The translations under genes and the position numbers were made by a program. A DNA stretch of 40,665 nucleotides, from contig NZ_BANU01000041.1 of the NCBI RefSeq assembly GCF_000333035.1, positions 1-40,665 on the forward strand, given 5' to 3'. The first letter of the stretch is position 1. Each line of letters begins with the position of its first letter. This document shows, one piece after another, positions 1 to 7,811 of this stretch. The notes beneath the pieces are model-generated. The model saw nothing but the letters and a program-made list of their open reading frames with translations. It was not told the origin of the DNA and searched no databases. This DNA comes from Gordonia sihwensis NBRC 108236 (GTDB lineage: Bacteria > Actinomycetota > Actinomycetes > Mycobacteriales > Mycobacteriaceae).

Positions 1-693
1 GAGTTTCTCGAAGCCGTTACGGCCGGCGTTGCGTGCGGTGAGTCGGGTGGTGAACACCATCCCGTTGTCGGTCAGGGTCGATGACGGTGCCCCGTACTGG
101 TTGATCAGTGCGTTCATGACGGTGACGACATCTGTTCCGGTGTATGCGTTCTGCGTGCTGATGTGGAGCAGGAATCGAGAGTGATCATCGAGAAAGTCGA
201 GGATCTCTACCCGGTCTCCGTGGGCGAGGTACCAGTGAGTGATGTCGGCTTGCCAGCATTCGTTGGGCAGGTCGGCTTCGAAGCGGATGTAGGAACTGCG
301 GGGCCGTTTGCGGGGTTCTGGGGTGATCAGGCCCGCGGCGTGCAGGATGCGGCGGATCGTCGAGGCCGCAGGCACCTGCAGTCCTTCCCTGTGCAGGTGC
401 CATCCGATGGTCTCTGGTCCGGCGTCTTTGCCTTCGGCGGTCAGTTGTCGGCGCAGTGCGATGATTCGGTCGGTGATCACTGCCGGGGTCGTTCCGGGGC
501 GATGACGGGGAGCTCGTGAGCGCGGCACCAGACCTGCGGGTCCTTCGCGGTCGTATCGCTTGAGGAGTTCGTACACCCACTGCCGGGACACTCGGTAACG
601 CGCGGCAGCCTGTGTCGGTGTGAGGTGTTGGTCGCGGACCGCGCGGACGATCACCAGTCGTTTGTCTTCGGTTGTCATGCCCGATCGTGGCAT
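1..693 (-). CDS. IS481-family transposase, N-terminal part (cut by window edge)
   Basis: An open frame runs leftward from an ATG at 693 (second in-frame ATG at 678) to base 1 without a stop, giving about 231 residues; the C-terminus lies outside the window. The N-terminus is a helix-turn-helix (TPTQAAARYRVSRQWVYELL) for binding the element ends. A DDE integrase core follows, with the first Asp in CWQADITHW, a DDHSRF motif and the second Asp in LTDNGMVF. The catalytic Glu would fall off the edge. This order is typical of IS481 transposases, which move DNA by cut-and-paste or copy-paste chemistry in the cytoplasm. The part seen has no frameshift, so the gene may be intact. I am confident of the family, less so of the exact start. 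Confidence 0.85.
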   Translation of the reverse strand, partial: MPRSGMTTEDKRLVIVRAVRDQHLTPTQAAARYRVSRQWVYELLKRYDREGPAGLVPRSRAPRHRPGTTPAVITDRIIALRRQLTAEGKDAGPETIGWHLHREGLQVPAASTIRRILHAAGLITPEPRKRPRSSYIRFEADLPNECWQADITHWYLAHGDRVEILDFLDDHSRFLLHISTQNAYTGTDVVTVMNALINQYGAPSSTLTDNGMVFTTRLTARNAGRNGFEKL

Positions 694-937
694 CGGCTCA
701 CCGTCGAGGTCACTGTCAACGATGTCGCGCTGCAGGTGTCAACGATGTCCGCGGCCAAAACGTCAACGATGTCGCGCCGCAGGTGTCAACGATGTGCGCG
801 GAAAACCCCCGATGAGACGTGTCAACGATGTCGCAGTCTCACACACCCCAGGCGGCTCGTGTGTGATGAGTCGCGACATCGTTTACACACGATGTCGCGA
901 CTCATTGCTTTTCCGGGGGTTCGCGGGTTGTCGGTAC
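694..937. repeat. array of IS481-end-like motifs
   Basis: No gene is seen here. The 11-mer GTCAACGATGT occurs five times in the same orientation, starting at 715, 738, 762, 785 and 821. The first four copies are spaced 23-24 bp apart, and alternate spacers resemble each other, so a unit of about 47 bp appears duplicated. The motif resembles the terminal inverted repeats of actinobacterial IS481 elements, which I recall starting TGTCAACGATGT or TGTAAACGATGT. I read the array as repeated or nested element ends, or as an expanded transposase-binding site, beside the transposase gene start. Confidence 0.6.
866..905. repeat. perfect 17+17 bp inverted repeat, 6-bp loop
   Basis: The arms ATGAGTCGCGACATCGT (866-882) and ACGATGTCGCGACTCAT (889-905) are exactly complementary around TTACAC. 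Each arm contains the ACGATGTCGCG core of the neighbouring IS-end motifs. The simplest reading is two IS481 ends facing each other, left by an insertion or an imperfect excision. A hairpin blocking read-through into or out of the IS is an alternative. Confidence 0.65.
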
Positions 938-1187
938 CATCCGATGGTCACTGGTCTGGCGTCTTTGTCTTCGGCGGTCAGTTGTCGGCGCAGTGCGATG
1001 ATTCGGTCGGTGATCACTGCCGGGGTCGTTCCGGGGCGATGACGGGGAACTCGTGAGCCCGGCGCGCCAGCCCTGCGGGGTCCTTCGCGAGTCGTTTGTC
1101 TTCGGTTGTCATGCCCGATCGTGGCATCGGCTCACCGCGTCGAGGTCACTGCCACCGAGGTCGCAGTCTCACACGCCAGGCGGCTCC
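938..1187 (-). pseudogene. degenerate, internally deleted second IS481 copy
   Basis: Bases 938-1090 align with 401-549 of the first copy with few changes. Bases 1091-1135 align with about 657-702, so roughly 106 bp (about 550-656) is missing, which removes part of the transposase HTH region. Similarity continues past the element end: the stretch at 1162-1187 (CGCAGTCTCACACGCC and on) repeats 831-858. The repeat therefore covers the transposase 5' part, the start-codon region and some sequence beyond the terminus. No full transposase frame survives; this is a dead remnant of the neighbouring element. Confidence 0.75.
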
Positions 1188-1309
1188 GCGAAACTCTCCG
1201 GCCATGTACAGATCCGTGCCACGAACCGTCGTCGATGACGCCGAATCCGCCTTCGGTGGCTATATTTCAGGCGAACTCCCCGTTCCGGACCCGACAGGAC
1301 GTGCCCCGA

Positions 1310-1903
1310 ATGCTCCGAAATCTCCGAACTCTCGTACTAACCGCCGCGGTCGCGCTGACGGCCGTCGCCGGTGTGACCGTCGCGACTCCCGGCGAGGCCG
1401 CCGCCGCCGACCGCTACCAGGGTCCGACCCTGAAATCGGAGCAGGGCTCGTTCAATGGCAAGAACGTGCGGCTGACACTGACCAATCCGAACCCTGCCAC
1501 CGTGCTGGGGAGTTCCTGCACCTCAGCGCTGCTCGACGGCACTCAGGCACTGCAGGCCTTCGTCGCTTTTAACGCCGGCGACTACGGGACGATCGTCAAG
1601 ATCATGCTGAACTCCGGACTGCGGTTCGGTCCCGCCGCGAGCAACAACCTGATCAGTCCCGGACCCAACAGCAACTCCACGGACGTCAAGGTCGGCGACG
1701 GCGTCTACCTGTTCCTCGGAACGTGCGGCGGTTTGGGCACCCTGCTCGACCCGACTGATGTCGGCGTCACCGTGCGTCCGGTGATCGTCCCGAGCGGCAT
1801 CGGCAGCATCGGCTCGGTCCTGGACTTCGGCAGCCTGGCGATGCAGTCCGGCGTCGGCAGCTCCGATTTCGCGAGCATCCTCAGCCTGCTCTCGGCCAGC
1901 TGA
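1310..1903 (+). CDS. secreted hypothetical protein
   Basis: A 197-residue protein with a clear Sec signal peptide: basic MLRNLRT, a hydrophobic run LVLTAAVALTAVAGVTVA, and a likely cleavage site near TPGEAAAA. The mature part is rich in Gly, Ser, Asn and small residues, with two cysteines in the first half (SSCTS, and GTCGG about 70 residues later) that could form a disulfide. I do not recognise the family; it resembles the small exported proteins common in Gordonia and Rhodococcus. The chosen ATG gives the best signal peptide; a GTG nine bases upstream (1301) is an alternative. A TATATT sequence at 1261-1266 could be a -10 element. No operon partner is evident, since the next gene starts 70 bp downstream. 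Confidence 0.65.
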   Translation: MLRNLRTLVLTAAVALTAVAGVTVATPGEAAAADRYQGPTLKSEQGSFNGKNVRLTLTNPNPATVLGSSCTSALLDGTQALQAFVAFNAGDYGTIVKIMLNSGLRFGPAASNNLISPGPNSNSTDVKVGDGVYLFLGTCGGLGTLLDPTDVGVTVRPVIVPSGIGSIGSVLDFGSLAMQSGVGSSDFASILSLLSAS

Positions 1904-1973
1904 CGCGGGCGGAATACCCGGCGGCCGGCCGACGTTCCATTCGCAGTCACACCGCAGATGAGATTGTGAAGCC

Positions 1974-2765
1974 ATGAACGCTCCGACCGCCGACCGCATG
2001 CCCGCGCTGTTCCTCAGCCACGGCGCTCCTCCCCTGGTGGACGACGAACGGTGGGTCGGCCAGTTGGAACGACTCGCCGCCGACCTTCCGCGACCGCGGC
2101 AGATCCTGGTGGTCTCCGCTCATTGGGAGGCCGCACCGCTGACCATCGGAGCCACGGACTCGAGAGTCCCCCTCACCTACGACTTCTGGGGATTCCCGGA
2201 CCGCTACTACCGAACGACGTACCCATCGCCCGGCGCACCCGATCTCGCTGATCGGGTCGCCGGGCTGATGCCGTCGGGCGAGCAGGTGCATCGCGACGCC
2301 GAGCGGCGACTCGACCACGGCGCATACGTGCCGCTCACGATCATGTACCCGGACGCCGACATCCCGGTGCTGCAGATGTCGATGCCGACCCTCGATCCCG
2401 CGCGCCTCATGCGTCTCGGCGAGCGGCTCACCGAACTGCGCGACGAGGGCGTGCTCATCATCGGATCCGGTTTCACCACTCACGGCCTGCCCTTCCTCGA
2501 CGATCCGTCCCCCGGCGCGACGCCCCCGCAGTGGTCGGTCGACTTCGATGAATGGACACGCGAACGCTTCGCCGCCGGCGACGTCGACGGTCTCCTCGAC
2601 TTCGCGCACCGCGCACCCGGTATGCCGTACGCGCACCCGCGAACCGAGCACTTCGCGCCGCTGTTCGTCACCCTCGGCGCCGCCACCCGGGCCGACGCCG
2701 TACCCGAGCAGCCGATCGACGGCTTCTGGATGGGACTGGCCAAGCGCAGCATCGTCACCGCGTGA
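1974..2765 (+). CDS. DODA-type extradiol dioxygenase (YgiD-like)
   Basis: A 263-residue protein of the 4,5-DOPA dioxygenase/LigB-like family. These are single-subunit non-haem metal enzymes that open catechol-type rings. Visible family marks are the N-terminal metal-binding segment LFLSHGAPPLV, then LVVSAHWEA, the HGAYVPL motif in mid-protein (DHGAYVPLTIMYP), and the C-terminal GSGFTTHG and REHFAP-like (RTEHFAPLFVTLG) segments that supply the remaining His ligands. Length matches the family (about 260). The start is the first ATG after a short spacer. The gene stands alone, so the physiological substrate cannot be read from context; many bacterial members have unknown natural substrates. Confidence 0.88.
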   Translation: MNAPTADRMPALFLSHGAPPLVDDERWVGQLERLAADLPRPRQILVVSAHWEAAPLTIGATDSRVPLTYDFWGFPDRYYRTTYPSPGAPDLADRVAGLMPSGEQVHRDAERRLDHGAYVPLTIMYPDADIPVLQMSMPTLDPARLMRLGERLTELRDEGVLIIGSGFTTHGLPFLDDPSPGATPPQWSVDFDEWTRERFAAGDVDGLLDFAHRAPGMPYAHPRTEHFAPLFVTLGAATRADAVPEQPIDGFWMGLAKRSIVTA

Positions 2766-2795
2766 CCCGCGCCTTCTGCCTGCCGGCACCGGACG

Positions 2796-2975
2796 TTGAG
2801 CGGGCAGTCGCCCAGGCTTGTTCGGCGTCCAGCCACCACCCAGGCTTGTTCAGCGAGCAGTCGCCACCCAGGCTTCTTGAGCGAGCAGCCACCACCCAGG
2901 CTCGTTGAGCGAGCAGCCACCACCCAGGCTCGTTGAGCGAGCAGCCACCACCCAGGCTTGTTGAGCGAGCGAAGC
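2796..2975. repeat. 28-bp tandem repeat, about six units
   Basis: The anchor CCCAGGCT recurs at 2811, 2839, 2867, 2895, 2923 and 2951, exactly 28 bp apart. The unit reads roughly CCCAGGCTCGTTGAGCGAGC plus AGCCACCA. Units three to six are almost identical; the first two have drifted. The period is not a multiple of three, and the frames crossing it look like chance frames, so it is probably not coding. There are no unique spacers, so it is not a CRISPR. The last unit runs straight into the inverted repeat at 2960. Confidence 0.9.
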
Positions 2976-3024
2976 GAGTCGAAACTCCCGCTGGCTGTGT
3001 TTCGACTCGCTCCGCTCGCTCAAC
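2960..3024. repeat. REP-like inverted repeat (26-bp arms)
   Basis: The 26-bp arms at 2960-2985 (starting GTTGAGCGAGCGAAGCGAGT) and 2999-3024 are complementary apart from one G/T position and enclose a 13-bp loop. The motif resembles an interspersed repeat that I recall from Gordonia, Dietzia and other mycolata genomes. It lies downstream of the dioxygenase gene and could act as a terminator or mRNA end-protector, although no T-run follows. Confidence 0.75.
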
Positions 3025-3025
3025 T

Positions 3026-3114
3026 GGCCTGAGAACGAAAGCGGCCTAAGAACCACACGCTCACCCAACCGGCCTGAGAACTAAAGCGGCTTAAGAACCA
3101 GACGCTCGCTCAAC
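3026..3114. repeat. two 45-bp direct repeats
   Basis: The sequence GGCCTGAGAAC(G/T)AAAGCGGC starting at 3026 recurs at 3071 with a period of 45 bp and a few substitutions, and both copies end in a CTC-CAAC box like the arm of the adjacent inverted repeat. No gene is supported between 2766 and 3369; besides these repeats I see only unremarkable GC-rich sequence from 3115 to about 3300. Confidence 0.6.
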
Positions 3115-3369
3115 AGCGACAGCCGGCGTGCCGCTCGCATCCCCGACAGTGCGAGCGGCACACCGGCCGTCACGCCGACGGTCGTGTGCCGACCGTCAGT
3201 CTCTCCGACGCCTCCTCGACGTCACGCCCCGACGCGCTAACCCCTCTCATAGCGCGCCGTGGGCGTAAGCCCCGACAGGCCGGCCGCTGCTCCCCGGCGG
3301 CTGACCCTCGTCCCTCTCCCCTGCGCACCTATAGTTGAGGCAGGTTCCGCACCGTCCGAGGAGACTCAC

Positions 3370-3516
3370 ATGCCCGACTTCATCGACAAGATCAAAGAGA
3401 AGGCCGAAGCTGTCTCCGCGGCGATCGACAATGAGCTGACGGTGCTGGAGGGTGCCGGCGGCGACGATCCTCTCGCCGAGCACGACGAGTCGGAAGCCGC
3501 CTACGGCGACGACTGA
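3370..3516 (+). CDS. small acidic hypothetical protein (48 aa)
   Basis: A 48-residue protein with an amphipathic N-terminal helix rich in Lys and Glu (DKIKEKAEAVSAAIDNEL) and a strongly acidic, Gly/Asp-rich tail. There is no signal peptide and no cysteine. The ATG follows a strong ribosome-binding site, GAGGAG at 3358-3363, with ideal spacing, and codon use is normal for the genome, so I take it as real. A TATAGT at 3330-3335 may be the -10 box. I do not recognise the family. It is convergent with the membrane protein gene ending at 3520. Confidence 0.6.
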   Translation: MPDFIDKIKEKAEAVSAAIDNELTVLEGAGGDDPLAEHDESEAAYGDD

Positions 3517-3519
3517 TCG

Positions 3520-3765
3520 CTAGGCGTCCCCCGCCGTAGCGAACCGTCGCGACACGTACCACCCGGCCGCGGCCGGGATGCACATGATGCCCGCGAAGAT
3601 CGCAGTCCCCGTCAGCGGACGAGTGAACACCTCGCCGCCGGCGTAGCCGACCGTCCCGTGGTACAGGACGGAGACCGCGTAATAGAGGACTGTGGCCAGC
3701 ACGAGCCTGGACACGATGGCCCAGTTCCGGCCGATCCGGTCCTCCAAGTTCTCCCAAGTGAGCAT
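3520..3765 (-). CDS. small membrane protein (81 aa)
   Basis: An 81-residue protein with two likely membrane helices, about residues 18-38 (IVSRLVLATVLYYAVSVLY) and 50-72 (GTAIFAGIMCIPAAAGWYVS). The N-terminus is soluble and charged (MLTWENLEDRIGRNW) and the tail is short and basic. There is no enzymatic motif and I do not recognise the family. The frame starts at an ATG and ends three bases from the stop of the convergent 48-aa gene. Hydrophobic pattern and codon use support a true gene; function unknown. Confidence 0.6.
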   Translation of the reverse strand: MLTWENLEDRIGRNWAIVSRLVLATVLYYAVSVLYHGTVGYAGGEVFTRPLTGTAIFAGIMCIPAAAGWYVSRRFATAGDA

Positions 3766-3883
3766 GCAACCATTTCACGCGCCCGCGCGTGACGGATGAA
3801 ATCGCCGGATCCGAGAATCGGGATAACCTGCTGGTCAAAGGACTGAAGAAATTCTCCGGTCCGGAGAAACCGGCTCCGGTGGA

Positions 3884-3897
3884 GCCCGCCTTCGGGC
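3884..3897. terminator. short hairpin at the holB 3' end
   Basis: GCCCG-CCTT-CGGGC (3884-3897) abuts the holB stop codon. A second perfect inverted repeat, TTCTCCGG-T-CCGGAGAA (3852-3868), lies about 30 bp further downstream. Neither is followed by a clear T-run. They probably serve to end holB transcription or to protect the mRNA end. Confidence 0.35.
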
Positions 3898-3899
3898 GT

Positions 3900-5171
3900 T
3901 CAGCGGCGTGCCAGCTGCCTGCCGATCCGCACCACCATGGCGTCGACGGCGAACTTGGGCTTCACATTCGTCTCGAGTGCCTCACGGCACTCCAGCACCG
4001 CCTCAAGGCACCGCAGAAGCTGTTCGGGAGACGCGTGCCGCGCCATCGGGACGGTCAGGTCCTGAGCCTTGTCCGGGTGCATCAGTGTCACCTGTGCTCC
4101 CATCGACAGCGAGAGCCCGTCGCGGAACAGAGCCGCGAGGTCGACGAGCGCGCGGTCGAGCACGTCTCGCATCGTCCGGGTGCGGCGCGATTTCTGCCGC
4201 TTCTCGAGTTCCTTCACCGCACCGGCCGTTCCGCGGGGCGGCCGTGCGGTGCCCTTGCCGGTTCCGCCGGCACCGAGGGCGGTCATCAGTTCCTCGGTCT
4301 CGGCGGCGTCGCGCTCGGCACTGATCTGGTTCGCTGCCTCGGTCGCCGTCTTGACGAGCGTCTCGGCCGCCGCGAACGCGGTGGAATCGCGGGTGGCTGC
4401 CCGAGCCAGGCCGAGCGCTTGGTCGCGCTGTGCGCGTGCCGACCCATCGACGGCGAGGCGGCGGGCCCGGCCGACGTGCCCGCCCGACACCGATGCCGCC
4501 CAGGACGCGCGGTCGGCGTCGATCCCGTCACGGTCCACCAGGACGCGGGCGATGTCGGCGGCCGCGGGCGCGGTCAGTCCCACATGCCGGCACCGCGACC
4601 GGAGCGTGATCGCGATGTCCTCCGGCGCCACCGAGGGCGCGCAGAGCAGGAAGATGGTGCGGTCCGGCGGCTCCTCGACGGCTTTCAGCAGCGCGTTGGC
4701 GCCCTGTTCGGTGAGCCGATCGGCGTCCTCGACCACCACGATCTGCCAGCGACCGGTGGTCGGGCGGCGGGCCGCGAGTTGGACGATGTCGCGGATCTGC
4801 GCCACCGAGATGGTGAGCCCCTCGGGAACGATGTGCCGGACGTCGCCGTGAGTCCCGGCCAGCACGGTGGTGCACGCACGGCATTCACCGCAGCCCACCT
4901 CGTCGGCCGCCTGACACTGCAGCGCGGCCGCGAAGCAGGTCGCGGCCACCGACCTGCCGCTGCCGGGAGGACCGGTGAACAGCCAGGCGTGGGTCATCGA
5001 CTCGCGCGGACCCGCCTCGGACTCGGATCCCGGGCCCTCGTCGAACATCGACACCGCCCCGGCGTCCGCTTCGTCGAGTCGAGCGGCCACCGACCGCGCC
5101 GACGTCGCTGCCGCCAGAAGCTCTTCGATCAGCGCTTGCTGCCCGATCATCCGGTCAAAGACATTTGTCAC
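3900..5171 (-). CDS. holB: DNA polymerase III delta-prime subunit
   Basis: A 423-residue AAA+ clamp-loader subunit. It takes part in opening and loading the beta sliding clamp at primed sites during replication. Visible features: Walker A GPPGSGRS (residues 67-74); a four-cysteine zinc module (C86, C94, C97, C100); a Walker-B-like strand IVVVEDADRL around 144-153, with DRLTEQGANALLKAVEEPP typical of DnaX/HolB; and the SRC arginine-finger motif RSRCR (191-195). An insertion of about 30 residues before Walker A and a charged linker around 300-345 resemble mycobacterial homologues. Start chosen at GTG 5171; ATG 5150 (MIGQQ) is the alternative. It diverges from the cyclase gene, as Rv3644c does from Rv3645. 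Confidence 0.92.
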   Translation of the reverse strand: MTNVFDRMIGQQALIEELLAAATSARSVAARLDEADAGAVSMFDEGPGSESEAGPRESMTHAWLFTGPPGSGRSVAATCFAAALQCQAADEVGCGECRACTTVLAGTHGDVRHIVPEGLTISVAQIRDIVQLAARRPTTGRWQIVVVEDADRLTEQGANALLKAVEEPPDRTIFLLCAPSVAPEDIAITLRSRCRHVGLTAPAAADIARVLVDRDGIDADRASWAASVSGGHVGRARRLAVDGSARAQRDQALGLARAATRDSTAFAAAETLVKTATEAANQISAERDAAETEELMTALGAGGTGKGTARPPRGTAGAVKELEKRQKSRRTRTMRDVLDRALVDLAALFRDGLSLSMGAQVTLMHPDKAQDLTVPMARHASPEQLLRCLEAVLECREALETNVKPKFAVDAMVVRIGRQLARR

Positions 5172-5255
5172 ATCAGCCAGCCTAAAGCCCAGTTCAGACA
5201 ACACGCATCCCGCACGCTGTTTAACAATTGCAAGCATGCCGCTACCTTGGATGAC

Positions 5256-6815
5256 ATGGTAAGACGACGGTCGTGGTTGTCCAGAGCAGCGCACACCCTG
5301 CGCTGGCTGGCACACACACCGTGGCCGGTCCTCGCACTCGACATGCTTCGCGCGAACCTGATCGGTGCCCTGTTCACATTCGCCTTCCTGCGTTTCGGCA
5401 TGCCGCGCGTCGACTCGATCTCGATCAGCGAGTTCAACGCCCAGAATCAGGTGGCCTTCGGGCTGTACCTGTTCATCGCCATCATCGTCGGTGCGTATCT
5501 CTCCATCCAGCTGAGCATGCCGGTGCTGATCTGGCACCGTCGGCGGACCAGACTCGACGACGCCGCCGCACGCAAACGGGCGCTGAACCTCCCGACTCTG
5601 CTGACCGCGGTGAACCTCGGCCTGTGGGGCATCGGCGGAGTGATCCTCGCGGTCATCAACCTGCGCACGTCGATGAAGGACTTCGTCGTCGTGATCATCG
5701 CCAGCCTGATCGGCGCCCTCGTCACGGGCGTGCTGAGCTTCATGCAGGCGGAGAAGGTGCTGCGGCCGATCACCGTGGCCGCGATGGCCAACGACCCGGA
5801 CAACTCCAACGCACCCGGCATCGCCACTCGGATCACCGTGTTCTGGGTGGTGTCGGTAGCCGTGCCGATGACCATCATCGCCGCGCTCATCATCCTGCAG
5901 CGCACGGCGGTCATCGACACCGACGCCGTCGGCCTGCAGCGGCCCATCCTGTGGATGGCCGCGGCCGCCCTGGTGTTCGGGCTGCTCGCGATCACCCGCC
6001 TCGTCCGGTCCATCACCGATCCGGTGAAACAGCTGCGCGTGGCGCTGAATCAGGTCCGCGCCGGCAACCTCAACGTCGCGGTGAAGATCTACGACGGCAA
6101 CGACCTCGGTCTGCTGCAGGCGGGCTTCAACGAGATGGTCTCCGACCTCCGCGAACGCCAGCAGCTGCGCAACCTGTTCGGACGCTATGTCGGCGAGGAC
6201 GTCGCCCGTCGGGCGATCGAGACGGGCACCGAACTCGGCGGCGAGGAGCGTTACGTCGGCGTGCTGTTCGTCGACATCGTCGGGTCGACGCGTTTGGCGG
6301 TGAACCGGCCGCCGCGCGAGGTGGTGGAACTGCTCAACGAATTCTTCAAGGTGGTCGTCGACGTGGTCGGCAGGCACGGCGGATTCGTCAACAAGTTCCA
6401 GGGCGACGCCGCGCTGGCGATCTTCGGCGCGCCCCTCGAGCAGGACGATTTCGCCGGTTCGGCGCTGGCCGCCGCACGCGACCTGCGCGTCGAACTCGCG
6501 CGACGGCTCGGCGACGTGGACATGGGTATCGGCGTCTCCGCGGGCAAGGCGGTGGCCGGCCACATCGGCGCGGAGCAGCGGCTCGAGTACACGGTGATCG
6601 GCGATCCGGTCAACGAGGCGGCACGCCTCACCGAACTGGCGAAGGACGAGCCGACCCGCGTGCTCGGCTCCGCCCGCGCCGTCTTCCTCGCCGGCGAGGG
6701 CGAGGCCGAGCACTGGCGGATCGGCGAGGGCGTCGAATTGCGCGGCCGCGGCATCGAGACTCTCCTCGCCCGCCCCGACATCGACGTCGCCGAGCCGACG
6801 TCCACGCTGGAGTAG
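5256..6815 (+). CDS. membrane class III adenylate cyclase with HAMP domain
   Basis: A 519-residue protein making cAMP from ATP. The N-terminal membrane part has about six helices (residues 30-250). A HAMP linker follows (about 246-300, SITDPVKQLRVALNQV), then a class III cyclase domain (about 333-510). Catalytic residues all appear present: metal-binding D340 (VDIVGS) and D384 (FQGD), adenine-specifying K380 and D450 (VIGD), and transition-state N453 and R457 (NEAAR). The catalytic site therefore looks complete. Architecture and position match M. tuberculosis Rv3645, which has been linked to fatty-acid responses and intrinsic drug tolerance. Start at ATG 5256; 84 bp separate it from divergent holB. 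What the membrane part senses cannot be read from the sequence. Confidence 0.93.
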   Translation: MVRRRSWLSRAAHTLRWLAHTPWPVLALDMLRANLIGALFTFAFLRFGMPRVDSISISEFNAQNQVAFGLYLFIAIIVGAYLSIQLSMPVLIWHRRRTRLDDAAARKRALNLPTLLTAVNLGLWGIGGVILAVINLRTSMKDFVVVIIASLIGALVTGVLSFMQAEKVLRPITVAAMANDPDNSNAPGIATRITVFWVVSVAVPMTIIAALIILQRTAVIDTDAVGLQRPILWMAAAALVFGLLAITRLVRSITDPVKQLRVALNQVRAGNLNVAVKIYDGNDLGLLQAGFNEMVSDLRERQQLRNLFGRYVGEDVARRAIETGTELGGEERYVGVLFVDIVGSTRLAVNRPPREVVELLNEFFKVVVDVVGRHGGFVNKFQGDAALAIFGAPLEQDDFAGSALAAARDLRVELARRLGDVDMGIGVSAGKAVAGHIGAEQRLEYTVIGDPVNEAARLTELAKDEPTRVLGSARAVFLAGEGEAEHWRIGEGVELRGRGIETLLARPDIDVAEPTSTLE

Positions 6816-6920
6816 CGCCGGGGCGGGCCCGAGGTCGCCCGGCCGGCAGTCCTTGGTCACGTGGTCTCCGGTCCCGTTCGGCACTGTCGGCGATGGGACT
6901 CGACGCGCGAGGATGGGTCG

Positions 6921-7808
6921 ATGAGCTACACCCTCGACCGACCCGTGATCGTCGGAGTGGACGGGTCCCGGCGCGCGCTCGGAGCCGCCCGATGGGCTGC
7001 GGAGTGGTGTGCCCGCACGCGGTCTCCGATCCGGCTCGTGTACGCCGTTCCGGACGATGTGTGGTTCGCCGCCCACGATCCGTTCGCGATGTGCGTCGAC
7101 CCAGCGCTCCGCCGAGAGGCGAACACAGCCGGGACCAAGGTGCTCACCGAAGCCCTCGCCGCTGCCCGCGAGGTCGCACCGGACCTGGACATCGCCACCC
7201 AGGTCTACAGCGGCACCCTCGCCGACCACGTCGCCGAGTACTCTTCCGGGGCGTCGATGGTGGTCATCGGGTCGACGCGGTCCGGTCCCATTCGCGACGT
7301 CCTGCTCGGCAGCCAGGTGATGGGGGTCATCCGGTCGTCGTCGTGTCCGGTTCTCGCATGGCGCGAGGACGATCACGCCGACAGTGATCGCGACGGACTG
7401 GTGGTCGGATACGACAGTTCACCTCACGCCGACCGCGCGCTGACCGTGGCTCTGCATCAGGCGCGGGCTCTCGGCGAAGAGCTCACCGTCGCCTATTACT
7501 TCCCGGCCGCCGCCATGATCGGCGCCGGATACGCGCTCAACCTCGTCAATTGGAACCTGGTGGAGCAGGACGGGATCGCACGGCTGCAGCGTCGGATCGC
7601 TCCCGCGTGCGAGCAGTTCCCGGAGGTGGACGTCGACATCGTGTACGGCGACTCGTCCGCGGCACGAGGGTTGGTCGGCGCATCGTCGTCCGCCCGGCTC
7701 CTGATCGTCGGCTCACGCGGGATGGGGTCGGTGGCGGGCACGTTCATGGGATCGGTGAGCCAGAACCTGGTGCATCACGCGCGGTGCCCGGTGCTCGTCG
7801 TCCCGTAG
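6921..7808 (+). CDS. tandem universal stress protein
   Basis: A 295-residue protein made of two Usp domains (about 9-150 and 160-295). The first opens with VIVGVDGSRRALGAARWAA and the second with LVVGYDSSPHADRAL. The second has the ATP-binding pattern G-2x-G-9x-G(S/T) in VGSRGMGSVAGTFMGS; the first has a related GSTRSGPIRDVLLGS. In mycobacteria such tandem Usps bind ATP or cAMP and are induced by hypoxia or stationary phase. Location just downstream of a cyclase gene, on the same strand, is suggestive but not proof of cAMP binding. Start at ATG 6921 fits the domain border; the downstream alcohol dehydrogenase is convergent. Confidence 0.9.
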   Translation: MSYTLDRPVIVGVDGSRRALGAARWAAEWCARTRSPIRLVYAVPDDVWFAAHDPFAMCVDPALRREANTAGTKVLTEALAAAREVAPDLDIATQVYSGTLADHVAEYSSGASMVVIGSTRSGPIRDVLLGSQVMGVIRSSSCPVLAWREDDHADSDRDGLVVGYDSSPHADRALTVALHQARALGEELTVAYYFPAAAMIGAGYALNLVNWNLVEQDGIARLQRRIAPACEQFPEVDVDIVYGDSSAARGLVGASSSARLLIVGSRGMGSVAGTFMGSVSQNLVHHARCPVLVVP

Positions 7809-7811
7809 GCG

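Noticed and set aside
2796..2975. Regular 28-bp repeats as a possible CRISPR array
   Set aside because: The units are directly adjacent with no unique spacers, and there are no cas genes nearby; they form a simple tandem repeat.
5172..7376. Upstream extension of the holB frame across the cyclase gene
   Set aside because: The frame is open by chance on the antisense strand; the translation is His/Asp/Arg-rich without motifs, and HolB similarity begins only at VFDRMIGQQ.
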